This document shows, in pieces, positions 36,844 through 44,998 of a stretch of DNA of 64,000 nt; the first letter of the stretch is position 1; every line of letters starts with the position of its first letter. The translations under genes and the position numbers were made by a program. This stretch comes from Comamonas badia DSM 17552 (GTDB taxonomy: Bacteria; Pseudomonadota; Gammaproteobacteria; Burkholderiales; Burkholderiaceae_C): contig NZ_AXVM01000004.1 of NCBI RefSeq assembly GCF_000484635.1, positions 62,001 to 126,000 on the forward strand, read 5' to 3'. The notes beneath the pieces are model-generated. The model searched no databases, was not told the DNA's origin, and saw only the letters and a list, made by a program, of their open reading frames with translations.

Positions 36844-37290
36844 TCAAAAGAGCTCTATGGACCCGGCGTCCATTTCGCTCTGCGTCACCGGATTGGGGCG
36901 GTCTGGCGCAATGGTGTCCGGTGCTGCCGCTTCCTCGCCAGCCTCCGACCCCATCGCTTCCGCGCCCAGGCGATCCGAGCAGGCCTGCAGCACCTTGCTG
37001 GTGTGCGTGATGAGCTGGATCGCCATGTCGTGGAATTGCAATTCGGTGACGGCGCTGCGCAGCGTATCCCGCAGACCCGCCAGCTCCGGATGCGCCGCGA
37101 GTGCGTCTTGCGAGAGCGCCGCATCCGCGCTGCCAAAGCGCTGCATCAGATTGCCCGCCGCATGATCGAGCAGGCCTTCCAGGCGATGCAGATCATGCAG
37201 CGAAGTCAGCAACGCATCCTGTATCTCGGCCAGCACCATGACCGGCACCCCGACCACCGGCCCCGAAGAAGCATCCGACGTTGACGACAT
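36844..37290 (-). CDS. Unnamed chemotaxis protein, candidate CheZ-like CheY phosphatase
   Basis: 148 mostly helical residues heading the che operon. Residues 84-100 (L-Q-F-H-D88-M-A-I-Q92-L-I) resemble the catalytic helix of CheZ (Q-D-x-x-x-Q, Asp143/Gln147 in E. coli), and the helix before it suits a four-helix bundle. The C-terminus is an acidic linker ending G-S-I-E-L-F, which recalls the CheY-binding tail of CheZ. The second of two adjacent ATGs (37290) has GGAG at five bases. It is shorter than CheZ (about 210). No other cheZ is present in the window. Function is inferred. Confidence 0.6.
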   Translation of the reverse strand: MSSTSDASSGPVVGVPVMVLAEIQDALLTSLHDLHRLEGLLDHAAGNLMQRFGSADAALSQDALAAHPELAGLRDTLRSAVTELQFHDMAIQLITHTSKVLQACSDRLGAEAMGSEAGEEAAAPDTIAPDRPNPVTQSEMDAGSIELF

Positions 37291-37377
37291 CATTTCTCCC
37301 GCATCGCACCAGCGAAACGCCCAGGCCACGGCAGTCATGCGACTAACATTGCACCGCTGTCCTCCCACTTGGCAAAC

Positions 37378-38505
37378 ATGATAGCTACCCCGGCCGAAAT
37401 TGACACCCTGAAAAAGCCTGTGCACATCCTGCATCTGGAAGATTCGGCGGCCGACCACGAGCTCGCGAGCCTCGTGCTGCGCCGCGCCCGGCTGCCGCAT
37501 CGCATCCAGCAGGTCGACACCCTGGAAGGGCTTCTGGCAGCGCTTCAAGAGGTGCCCTTTGATATCGTGCTGGCGGACTATCGGCTGCGCGGCTTCACCG
37601 CCATCGATGCCTGGAACCTTGCCAGGCCATTGCCCGCGTGTCCGCCCTTCGTGCTTCTCTCGGGCGCCATCGGCGAAGCGGCCGCGGTGGACGCCATGCA
37701 CCTGGGGTTTTCCGATTACCTGCTCAAGGACGATGTGGCGCGCCTGCCGCGGGTGATTGCCCGGGCCATTGAAATGGCTGAATCCAGGCACGCGCGAGAA
37801 CAGGCCATGGCAGAGCTGGCCGCATCCGAACAGCGCCTGGCCGACCTGGCGGAGCATTTGCAGACCAGCCTGGAAGAAGAGCGCGCCGCGATCGCCCGCG
37901 AAATCCATGACGATGTCGGCGGCGCATTGACCGCAGCGCGCTTTGACCTGGCATGGATCAGCCGGCACGGCAGCGATGCGCAGCTGCTGAGCCATGCACA
38001 AAGCGCCAGCGAGATGCTGCAGCACGCCTTGGGCGCGAGCCAGCGCATCATGATGAACCTGCGCCCGCCAGTGCTTGACCAGGGGCTGCTGGCGGCCGTG
38101 CAATGGCTGGTGCAGACCTTCGAGCGCCGCACCCGCATTGCCGCTCGGATGAGCACCGATCAGGAATTTTTTGCCTTGGCCCCAGCGCTGCAACTGGTGG
38201 CTTACCGGACGGTGCAGGAAGCGCTCACCAATATCCAGAAATACGCCCAGGCCAGCCACGTGCGGGTGGAGCTTTCCGAGCACGATGGCAGCCTGCTGCT
38301 GGAAGTGGGCGATGACGGCGTGGGCATCGCCCCCGCGGCTCTGGCCAAACACACCTCGTTCGGCCTGCGCGGGCTGCGCGAGCGGGCCCGGCGCGCCGGC
38401 GGCTGGCTGGACGTGAGCAGCCAGCAAGGGCGGGGCACCACCATCATCCTCTCGCTGCCCACCGCCGCTGCGCGTGAAAACACCACCGGAGACACCGCCC
38501 CATGA
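37378..38505 (+). CDS. Receiver-first histidine kinase (REC-HisKA_3-HATPase)
   Basis: 375 residues. An N-terminal receiver domain (I-L-H-L-E-D-S, phosphoacceptor in V-L-A-D-Y-R-L, Lys in Y-L-L-K-D-D) is joined by a coiled coil to a HisKA_3 domain (A-R-E-I-H-D-D-V-G-G) and an ATPase domain (G-D-D-G-V-G-I, G-L-R-G-L-R-E-R). It has no membrane or sensor domain, so its input is probably phosphorylation of the receiver. ATG at 37378 is used; a TTG at 37369 is possible. It overlaps the regulator gene by ATGA. Confidence 0.9.
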   Translation: MIATPAEIDTLKKPVHILHLEDSAADHELASLVLRRARLPHRIQQVDTLEGLLAALQEVPFDIVLADYRLRGFTAIDAWNLARPLPACPPFVLLSGAIGEAAAVDAMHLGFSDYLLKDDVARLPRVIARAIEMAESRHAREQAMAELAASEQRLADLAEHLQTSLEEERAAIAREIHDDVGGALTAARFDLAWISRHGSDAQLLSHAQSASEMLQHALGASQRIMMNLRPPVLDQGLLAAVQWLVQTFERRTRIAARMSTDQEFFALAPALQLVAYRTVQEALTNIQKYAQASHVRVELSEHDGSLLLEVGDDGVGIAPAALAKHTSFGLRGLRERARRAGGWLDVSSQQGRGTTIILSLPTAAARENTTGDTAP

Positions 38506-39131
38506 TCCATGTGATTCTGTGCGACGACCACGCCATCCTGCGCCGCGGCATCCGCGACACCCTTGCCGAGGCGCCGGATATTGAGGTGACCGGCGAGGCG
38601 GGCAGCTATACGGAGCTGAGGGAGCTGCTGCGCCACGCGACCTGCGAAGTGCTGCTGCTGGACCTCAATCTGCCGGGGCGCAGCGGCATGGAAGTGCTCG
38701 CCAGCCTGCACGAGAGCCATCCACAGATCAAGGTGCTGATCGTTTCGATGTACCCCGAAGACCAATACGCACTGCGCGCCATCAGGGCGGGGGCCCATGG
38801 CTACGCCAACAAGGCGAGCGACCCGCTGCTGCTGATCCAGGCCGTGCGCACCGTGGTACAGGGGCGCAAATACCTCACGCCCGAAGTCGCGCAACTGCTC
38901 GCCGACAGTCTGTCGCAGCCCGAACGCGAACTGCCCCATGAGCAGCTCTCAGAGCGCGAAATGCAGACGCTGGTGAAGATTGCATCGGGCAAGCGCCTGT
39001 CGGACATCGCGCAGGAACTGGTGCTCAGTCCCAAAACCGTGAGTGTTTACCGCGCGCGGGTGCTGGACAAGCTGCACCTGAGCAACAACGCCGAACTCAC
39101 GGTCTACGCCATCCGCAACAAATTGGTATGA
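38502..39131 (+). CDS. LuxR/NarL-type response regulator
   Basis: 209 residues: receiver (C-D-D-H-A, phosphoacceptor in L-L-D-L-N-L-P, Lys in N-K-A-S) and LuxR-type HTH (L-S-E-R-E-M-Q-T-L-V-K-I-A-S-G, K-T-V-S-V-Y-R-A-R-V-L). It pairs with the preceding kinase through an ATGA overlap. Its place between the che and fli operons suggests a motility or surface-behaviour target, but that is inferred from position only. Its stop codon abuts a palindromic repeat. Confidence 0.92.
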   Translation: MIHVILCDDHAILRRGIRDTLAEAPDIEVTGEAGSYTELRELLRHATCEVLLLDLNLPGRSGMEVLASLHESHPQIKVLIVSMYPEDQYALRAIRAGAHGYANKASDPLLLIQAVRTVVQGRKYLTPEVAQLLADSLSQPERELPHEQLSEREMQTLVKIASGKRLSDIAQELVLSPKTVSVYRARVLDKLHLSNNAELTVYAIRNKLV

Positions 39132-39192
39132 AAACAATAGCATTTGGCGCTTCACACAAAAGCGTCAGAGGCATATTTGGCTGTATTTTCAG
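39131..39192. repeat. Comamonadaceae-type palindromic repeat filling a convergent gap
   Basis: Sequence runs AAAACAATAGC, then GGCGCTT and AAGCGTC as hairpin arms, then AGAGGCATATTTGGCT. I know this layout (AAAATTGATAGCTGCTAGCGCTT...AAGCGCTAGAGGCCAA) as a common intergenic repeat in Comamonadaceae genomes. Here it fills the whole 57-base gap between the response regulator and fliR and includes the last base of one stop codon and all of the other. It may act as a bidirectional terminator. Confidence 0.75.
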
Positions 39193-39956
39193 TACACACC
39201 AAACAGGTCTATCGCCTGCTGCAGCAAGGTAAACAGCGGCTGTTCCAGCATGGGCAGCGTCGCGGTGATGCCCAGCAGCCCGACGGTGATCGTGACCGGA
39301 AAACCGACGGCGTAGATATTGGTCTGCGGCGCCACGCGCGAGATGATGCCCATGGTGAGATTGACGAACAGCAGCAGCGCCACCAGCGGCAGAGCGATCC
39401 ACAGCGCGCTGGAAAAAATGCCCGCGCCCAGATCCTGCAGCCGCAGCTGCGCCACCGCCTGCATCAGATCGCCATCGACCGGGAAGGCCTTGAAACTTTG
39501 GACCACGGCCATGAGCACCATCAAGTGGCCGTTGACCACGATGAACAGCAGCAGTGCAAGGTTGCTGTAGAAGCTGGTGAGCGCGCCGCGCTGCGAATTG
39601 CTGGCAGGATCGAAAAAAGAGGCGTAATTGAGCCCCATCTGCAGGCCGATGACTTCGCCCGCCAGCTCGATGGCGACAAACACCAGCCGGACGGCAAAGC
39701 CCATGCACAGGCCGACACCCACCTGCTGCACGATCGCACCCCAGGCGGCACTTGAATTGACCGCAACCACCGGCTGATCGGGCAGTGCGGCCTGCGCACA
39801 GACGGCCACGAGAAACGCCAGCGCCACCTTCAGGCGCACGGGAATGGCGCGCATCGAAAAAATGGGCGCGGCGGTGAACATCGCCAGTACACGCAGAAAC
39901 GGCCAAAGCACCGGCGAAAGCCAGGCCATGAGCTGTGCTTCGTTGAAGGTGAGCAC
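39189..39956 (-). CDS. fliR: FliR, flagellar export gate protein
   Basis: 255-residue membrane protein of the type III export gate, with about six helices and the conserved stretch A-I-P-V-R-L-K-V-A-L and G-E-V-I-G-L-Q-M-G-L-N-Y-A. It forms the gate with FliP and FliQ. It is the last gene of the fliF-R operon and starts nine bases after fliQ. Confidence 0.96.
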   Translation of the reverse strand: MLTFNEAQLMAWLSPVLWPFLRVLAMFTAAPIFSMRAIPVRLKVALAFLVAVCAQAALPDQPVVAVNSSAAWGAIVQQVGVGLCMGFAVRLVFVAIELAGEVIGLQMGLNYASFFDPASNSQRGALTSFYSNLALLLFIVVNGHLMVLMAVVQSFKAFPVDGDLMQAVAQLRLQDLGAGIFSSALWIALPLVALLLFVNLTMGIISRVAPQTNIYAVGFPVTITVGLLGITATLPMLEQPLFTLLQQAIDLFGVY

Positions 39957-39965
39957 GGCGTCCGT

Positions 39966-40235
39966 CTAGCCAACGATGCTCGGAATGCTCTCTATCGTGC
40001 TGCGCAGATAGTCCACCAGCGTCGTCACCATCCAGGGGCCCGCAAGCGCAAACACCAGTACCGCCGCCACCAGCTTGGGGACGAAGGACAGCGTGGCTTC
40101 ATGCACCTGGGTGACCGCCTGCAAAATGCTGACGATGAGACCGACGACCATCACCGCGCCGAGCGCAGGCAGCGCGATCATCAGGAGCAGCATCAGCGCA
40201 TCATGGCCGAAGGTAAGAACGAACTGGGCCGTCAT
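39966..40235 (-). CDS. fliQ: FliQ, flagellar export gate protein
   Basis: 89 residues with two membrane helices and the family core V-G-L-I-V-S-I-L-Q-A-V-T-Q-V-H-E-A-T-L-S-F-V-P-K. The ATG at 40235 has AGGAG upstream. It sits between fliP and fliR. Confidence 0.96.
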   Translation of the reverse strand: MTAQFVLTFGHDALMLLLMIALPALGAVMVVGLIVSILQAVTQVHEATLSFVPKLVAAVLVFALAGPWMVTTLVDYLRSTIESIPSIVG

Positions 40236-40248
40236 GATCTCCTCGCTT

Positions 40249-41013
40249 TCAACTGGCAAAGCTCGCGGCCAGCGAGCCCATGATCAGGTTCCAGCCGTCA
40301 GCCAGCACAAACAGCATCAGCTTGAAGGGCAGCGCCACCAGCACCGGGGAGAGCATCATCATCCCGAGCGACATCAGCACGCTGGCCACCACCATGTCGA
40401 TGATGAGAAACGGGATGAACACCATGAACGCGATCTGAAAGGCGGACTTGAGCTCGCTCGTGACGAAGGCTGGCACCAGCACGCGCAGCGGCGCGGTCTC
40501 CGCCGTCACTTCGGCCGGCAGCCTGGCCAGGCGGGCAAACAGCGCGAAGTCGCTCTGGCGCGTCTGCTTGAGCATGAAGCCGCGCATGGGCGCCTCGGCC
40601 TTGGGCAGCGCCTGTTCGAAGCTGAGCTGATTCTGGGTATAGGGCAGGTAGGCATCCTGATAGACCTTGTCCAGCGTGGGTCCCATCACGAAGAAGGTAA
40701 GAAACAGCGACAGCCCGATGATGACCATGTTGGGCGGCGCGGCCTGCGTGCCCAGCGCCTGGCGCAGCAGCGACAGCACGATGACGATGCGCGTGAAGCT
40801 CGTCATCAGGAGCAGCACCGCCGGGAGGAAAGAAAGCGCCGTGAAGAACAGCAGCGTCTGGATGGGCACCGAATAGCTGTTGCCGCCCGGGCCCGAGCCA
40901 ATCATGATGGGCAGCGTGCCCGCCGCATCCTGCGCCAGCACGCCACCGGCCGGCAGCAGCGCCAGCACCACGGCCGCCGCCAGCCAACCCAAACGCTGAT
41001 GCAGCCTAGGCAT
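40249..41013 (-). CDS. fliP: FliP, flagellar export gate protein
   Basis: 254 residues: a cleavable signal sequence (cut near V-L-A-Q), then the FliP core with L-L-M-T-S-F-T-R-I-V-I-V-L-S-L-L-R and Q-A-L-G-T-Q, and the C-terminal L-I-I-D-M-V-V-A-S-V-L-M-S-L-G-M-M-M. The ATG at 41013 overlaps the fliO end by eight bases. Confidence 0.97.
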   Translation of the reverse strand: MPRLHQRLGWLAAAVVLALLPAGGVLAQDAAGTLPIMIGSGPGGNSYSVPIQTLLFFTALSFLPAVLLLMTSFTRIVIVLSLLRQALGTQAAPPNMVIIGLSLFLTFFVMGPTLDKVYQDAYLPYTQNQLSFEQALPKAEAPMRGFMLKQTRQSDFALFARLARLPAEVTAETAPLRVLVPAFVTSELKSAFQIAFMVFIPFLIIDMVVASVLMSLGMMMLSPVLVALPFKLMLFVLADGWNLIMGSLAASFAS

Positions 41014-41332
41014 GGGACGCCGCGCCGCGCGCCGCGGCCACCTCATCGGAAAACGAAGCCGCCTGGAGCACATGCAGGCAATTGATCTGCTGCGCCGTCA
41101 CGCCCAGGACCAGCACCACCCGCTGCCCGGGGGCTCCCGCCTCCATGGTCACCACACGCTGCTGCGGTCCCACGGCGACGGACGACAGCACGCGCGCGTT
41201 CGCGGCCGCCGCGCCAGGCAGCATCTGGCCGCGCCCCCGCTGCCAGCGCCGCACCAGCCATGGCAGCAGCGCGATGGCGCCAATGAACAGCACCACCCAC
41301 GCCAGGGACGAATAACTAGCCCCGGCTGACAC
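41006..41332 (-). CDS. fliO: FliO, flagellar assembly protein
   Basis: 108-residue bitopic membrane protein that stabilises FliP. It has an N-terminal periplasmic stub, one helix (AWVVLFIGAIALLPWLV), a basic Q-R-G-R-G segment and a small C-terminal domain (V-A-V-G-P-Q-Q-R-V-V-T-M-E). The GTG at 41332 lies inside the end of fliN, a 17-base overlap, implying translational coupling. Confidence 0.88.
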   Translation of the reverse strand: MSAGASYSSLAWVVLFIGAIALLPWLVRRWQRGRGQMLPGAAAANARVLSSVAVGPQQRVVTMEAGAPGQRVVLVLGVTAQQINCLHVLQAASFSDEVAAARGAASHA

Positions 41333-41777
41333 GGCGCAGCCGCTCCGATGGCGTGACCACGTCGGTCAGGCGGATGCCGAACTTGTCGTTCACCACCACC
41401 ACCTCGCCCTGCGCGATCAGATAGCCATTGACCAGCACGTCCATGGGCTCGCCCGCGAGCGCATCGAGTTCCACCACCGAGCCCTGGCCCAATTGCAGGA
41501 TGTACTTGATCGGCACCTTGGTACGCCCAAGCTCCACCGAGAGCTGCACGGGGATGTCGAGCACCATGTTGATGTCATGCACCGAGGGATCGCCGCTGCC
41601 GGCATACGCTGGCGCGCCGCCACCGGAGAGCGGGCCACCCTGCTCTGGCTCCGGCGTCGCTGACGATGCTGACTTCTGCTCATTGAGCGCCTCCGCCCAA
41701 TCGGCGAAGGCATCGTCGGCCGCCGCCTGGCCGCCTTCGGCTCCAACCGCTTCGGTGGTATTGGAATCAGTAGCCAT
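41316..41777 (-). CDS. fliN: FliN, flagellar motor switch protein
   Basis: 153 residues: an acidic, Ala-rich N-terminal region (~70 residues) and the SpoA domain (D-I-P-V-Q-L-S-V-E-L-G-R-T, L-G-Q-G-S-V-V-E-L-D-A-L-A-G-E-P-M-D-V-L-V-N-G). It is part of the C-ring and export apparatus. The ATG at 41777 overlaps the fliM end by 11 bases. Confidence 0.96.
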   Translation of the reverse strand: MATDSNTTEAVGAEGGQAAADDAFADWAEALNEQKSASSATPEPEQGGPLSGGGAPAYAGSGDPSVHDINMVLDIPVQLSVELGRTKVPIKYILQLGQGSVVELDALAGEPMDVLVNGYLIAQGEVVVVNDKFGIRLTDVVTPSERLRRVSRG

Positions 41778-42771
41778 GGTCTTTCCCCGTCCAGCCGGCA
41801 TCGCCGGTGTGCAAGCGCTCTTCGATGCGAATCGCGTACTTGGCGTTGTGCGTGCCGTACTGGCATGCAAACAGATCGATGCCCCCTACGGAAGCCTTGA
41901 TGCGCGGCTGGCGCTCAAGCTCGATGAAATCGCCCGGCCGCATCGCCAGCAATTGCTCCACCGTGGCATCCGCGCGCGCCAGCTCGGCTACCAGCGTCAC
42001 TTCGGCCGACTGCATTTCGTGCGACAGCACCTTGACCCAGCGCCTGTCCACCTCGATCGCATCCCCCTGCACGGTGGAATACAGCACATCGCGGATCGGC
42101 TCCAGCGTGGCGTAAGGCATGGTGATGTGGATGGAGCCGGCAAGATCGCCGATTTCCAGGTGAAACGCGGTCGAGACGACGATCTCGCTCGGCGTCGCGA
42201 TATTGGCAAATTGCGGCTGCATTTCAGAGCGCTGGTACGACAGCTCCAGCGGATAAATGCCCTGCCAGGCCTTCTTGTATTCGGTGGCGATCACATCCAC
42301 CAGCCGTTGGATCACGCGTTGCTCGGTGGCCGAAAAATCACGCCCCTCGATGCGCGTCTGGTATTTCCCGGCGCCGCCGTACAGCGTATCGATCAGGCCA
42401 AAGACCAGCGATGGCTCGCACACCACCAGGCCGCTGCCGCGCAGCGGGCGGATGGCCACGATGTTGAAATTGGTCGGCACCACGATCTCGCGCAGGAAGG
42501 CGTTGTAGCGCTGCACCGAGACGGTGCCCACGGAAATTTCGGGACTGCGGCGGATGAAGTTGAACAGGCCGACGCGCAGGTTGCGCGCAAAGCGCTCGTT
42601 GACGATTTCCATCGTCGGCATGCGCCCGCGGACGATGCGCTCCTGGCTGGAAATGTCGTAATTGCGTATGCCGCTCGAATCAACCTCTTCCTCGACGTTT
42701 TTCTGGCTTTCGCCGGTCACGCCTTCCAGCAGGGCATCGACTTCTTCCTGGGACAGAAATGCGTCACTCAT
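41767..42771 (-). CDS. fliM: FliM, flagellar motor switch protein
   Basis: 334 residues with the N-terminal CheY-P binding peptide L-S-Q-E-E-V-D-A-L-L-E-G, the CheC-like middle domain and a C-terminal SpoA domain. FliM receives CheY-P and sets motor direction. The ATG at 42771 was chosen because it places the CheY-binding peptide at residues ~6-17, as in relatives. Confidence 0.97.
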   Translation of the reverse strand: MSDAFLSQEEVDALLEGVTGESQKNVEEEVDSSGIRNYDISSQERIVRGRMPTMEIVNERFARNLRVGLFNFIRRSPEISVGTVSVQRYNAFLREIVVPTNFNIVAIRPLRGSGLVVCEPSLVFGLIDTLYGGAGKYQTRIEGRDFSATEQRVIQRLVDVIATEYKKAWQGIYPLELSYQRSEMQPQFANIATPSEIVVSTAFHLEIGDLAGSIHITMPYATLEPIRDVLYSTVQGDAIEVDRRWVKVLSHEMQSAEVTLVAELARADATVEQLLAMRPGDFIELERQPRIKASVGGIDLFACQYGTHNAKYAIRIEERLHTGDAGWTGKDHGY

Positions 42772-42800
42772 GGCTTTCTCCTCGGCCTGGACCAAGCTCG

Positions 42801-43412
42801 CTACTGGACGATGAAGCTGGAGAACAGCACGGCGCGCACCGGTGCGTTGCTGTCCGCAACCGCCTTGCGGGGCTCGTGATCTTCCTCACCACCTTCCTCG
42901 GCGGCGGCACGCTTTTTACGCGTTTTTGCCCGCGGCGGTACATACCCCAGCGCATCAAGCACCTCGCCGCGTATGTCGGTTGCCAGCTTCTCCTTGCCTT
43001 CGCGCGAAAGCAGTTCTTCGGAGGTCCGCTGCGACAGCAGCAACAGTACACCGCTGCGTATCGTCGGCATATGGGATTTGACCTTCTCCGCGGTCTTGCC
43101 ATCGGCCAGCTCCAGCGTGATGCCAACCTGGGCAAAACGATCTCCACCGGGGTCCGCCAGATTGACGACCATGTTGTCCATGGGTAGAAAGGACGGGGGC
43201 GTCTTTGACTCTGCCACCTGCGCGGCTGCCGGCTCGTCGCCCTCCTCGTCCAGATGGGCGCTGCGCTGTTGGACGAGATACCACAGCACGCCGGCGGCAG
43301 CGATCGCCAGCACCACCACCAGCGCCAGAATGATGACGATCAGCTTTTTCTTGCCCTTGGGGGGAGCGGGTGCAGCAGTTTCTTCGGCCACGTGCAAGCT
43401 TTCTCGCGCCAC
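42801..43412 (-). CDS. fliL: FliL, flagellar basal-body-associated protein
   Basis: 203 residues: a short cytoplasmic tail, one membrane helix (LIVIILALVVVLAIAAAGVLWYL), a linker and the periplasmic stomatin-like domain (M-V-V-N-L-A-D). Around residues 160-185 there is a charged lysine/glutamate-rich insertion before the final conserved V-R-A-V-L-F-S-S-F-I-V-Q. The start is GTG at 43412, with no clear ribosome-binding site; a later GTG in frame is possible. FliL supports the stator and rotor. Confidence 0.9.
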   Translation of the reverse strand: MARESLHVAEETAAPAPPKGKKKLIVIILALVVVLAIAAAGVLWYLVQQRSAHLDEEGDEPAAAQVAESKTPPSFLPMDNMVVNLADPGGDRFAQVGITLELADGKTAEKVKSHMPTIRSGVLLLLSQRTSEELLSREGKEKLATDIRGEVLDALGYVPPRAKTRKKRAAAEEGGEEDHEPRKAVADSNAPVRAVLFSSFIVQ

Positions 43413-43600
43413 GGGGGCGCCATGGGTTCAACCGCCCGACAGCGCCACCTGCGACACTCCCGAACCGTTGCACGATTATTGGGCGGGTGCGTTGGAATGA
43501 TAGCCAGAATAGCGCCGCAAACCGGGCGTATTCGCCCCGTGCAAACGCTCATGAAGGCGTGCGGCGGCACGCGCGCCGCGGCCTGTCGAAAGGGAAGGGG

Positions 43601-44995
43601 TCAGACAAAGATATCCAGCGCCCTCTGACCGGCAGAACGCTGGACAGCCCCTGCCGGGGCATTCCGTACGCTGACATGCGCCTCGCCCCGGCGGCCATCC
43701 GGGTGTCGGGTTTCGCTGCCGCCCGCCGCGCCCTCTCCCCGGCCCCCGGCGACCCCGACGTTCACATCCGCCAGCGCAAGGCCCTGTTCCTGCAGCAGGC
43801 TGCGCAGGTCTTCCATGCCTGCATCGAGCGCCTGCCGCACGTTGGCATGGTCGCTCAGGAAAGTCACCCTGGCGACATCGCCTGCCAGCGTCACCTGCAC
43901 CTGCACCGGCTGTCCAGCCTGATCCAGCGTGAATTCGGCCCGCTGGCTCTTCTGGTGCACCCAGAAAGCCACTTGCTCACCCAGCTCCTCCAGAAAGCTG
44001 CCCGGCAACTGGCCATCCTGCCCCGCCGGTGCAGAGCCGCCAGCGGCCGCACCGCCCTGCTGCACCGGCGCCTGCTGCAGCCCCGCTTCTCCGCCTGCAC
44101 CTCCCTGCGCACCAGCCTGCGCACTGCCCTCGGACATTGCGCGCGTGGAGCGCGCCGCCATCGCGGCATCGGCCGAGACGGGCACGGCAGCCGCCTCCTT
44201 GTGGGTCATCGCATCGCCAGCCCACTGCCCCAATGCGCCGCCTTCGCGCAGCACCACGCGCGGATCGCCAGCAACGTGGCCGGAGCCAGGCGTTTGCAAT
44301 GATTCCTTTGCGGCGGCTGATAGTGCGCTCGTGCCGCCACCGGCCAGAGCCACCCCATCGGCGATTGCGCCGCCACCTTTGGCCGCTGCACTGTCCGCGA
44401 CCCCAGCCGCTGCAGGCGCGGCTCCAGGAGCCTGCCCCGGCAAGCGCGCCAGTCCTCCCCCCGCTGCGCCGCGCGACAACCGCACCGCGCCCGCCGATGG
44501 CTGCGCCGCACCATCGCTGCGCGCCGTCTCGGCCACCATGGAGTCAGGGCCCGTGCCTTTCCCCGCCAGGGCGTGCTGCGCCTGGTTCAGCAGCATCTGC
44601 AAATGTTCGGCCAGCGGTACCTGGGCGGGCAGGTTGCCCGGCTGCGCCGGCGTGGCCTGGCCAGGGTCGGCGGCCTTGCCCTGCCGCTGCGAGCGCCGTG
44701 CCGGGTCCGGCAGCTGCTCCAGCAGCTCCTGGGCATCTCCGCCGTGCAACGAAGTGTCCGCCGCCACCAGGTCGGCGCCCGGCTGTCCCGGGGCAGGCGC
44801 GGGCAAGCCATCGTCCTGCGCATCGCCCGCAGGCGAAACCCCGCCGCCAAGCGCCGCCAGCAGCAGAGAGAACCCATCCTTGTCGCGGGACGCCGGCGCC
44901 TCGGCAGCAGACGGCTTGCCATCGGCTGCTCCGCCTGCGGATTGCGCCTTCTGCTGCGCATGCGCCTGTGCGCTGGCGGGTCGTACCTGTTCCAT
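43601..44995 (-). CDS. fliK: FliK, flagellar hook-length control protein
   Basis: 464 residues, mostly Ala/Gly/Gln-rich low-complexity as expected for the molecular-ruler part, with the conserved C-terminal Flg_hook domain (Q-V-Q-V-T-L-A-G-D-V-A-R-V-T-F-L, V-R-Q-A-L-D-A-G-M-E-D-L-R-S-L-L) that switches export specificity. A gap of 188 bases separates it from fliL. That gap holds a weak GATAGCC/AGCGCC similarity to the family repeat but no clear promoter. Confidence 0.88.
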   Translation of the reverse strand: MEQVRPASAQAHAQQKAQSAGGAADGKPSAAEAPASRDKDGFSLLLAALGGGVSPAGDAQDDGLPAPAPGQPGADLVAADTSLHGGDAQELLEQLPDPARRSQRQGKAADPGQATPAQPGNLPAQVPLAEHLQMLLNQAQHALAGKGTGPDSMVAETARSDGAAQPSAGAVRLSRGAAGGGLARLPGQAPGAAPAAAGVADSAAAKGGGAIADGVALAGGGTSALSAAAKESLQTPGSGHVAGDPRVVLREGGALGQWAGDAMTHKEAAAVPVSADAAMAARSTRAMSEGSAQAGAQGGAGGEAGLQQAPVQQGGAAAGGSAPAGQDGQLPGSFLEELGEQVAFWVHQKSQRAEFTLDQAGQPVQVQVTLAGDVARVTFLSDHANVRQALDAGMEDLRSLLQEQGLALADVNVGVAGGRGEGAAGGSETRHPDGRRGEAHVSVRNAPAGAVQRSAGQRALDIFV

Positions 44996-44998
44996 GGC

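Noticed and set aside
37376-37392. ATGATAGCTACC at the kinase start as a repeat copy
   Set aside because: Only the seven-base core matches; no hairpin arms follow.
43490-43545. AATGATAGCC...AGCGCC in the fliK-fliL gap as a repeat copy
   Set aside because: Some resemblance to the repeat but arms do not pair well; too weak to call.
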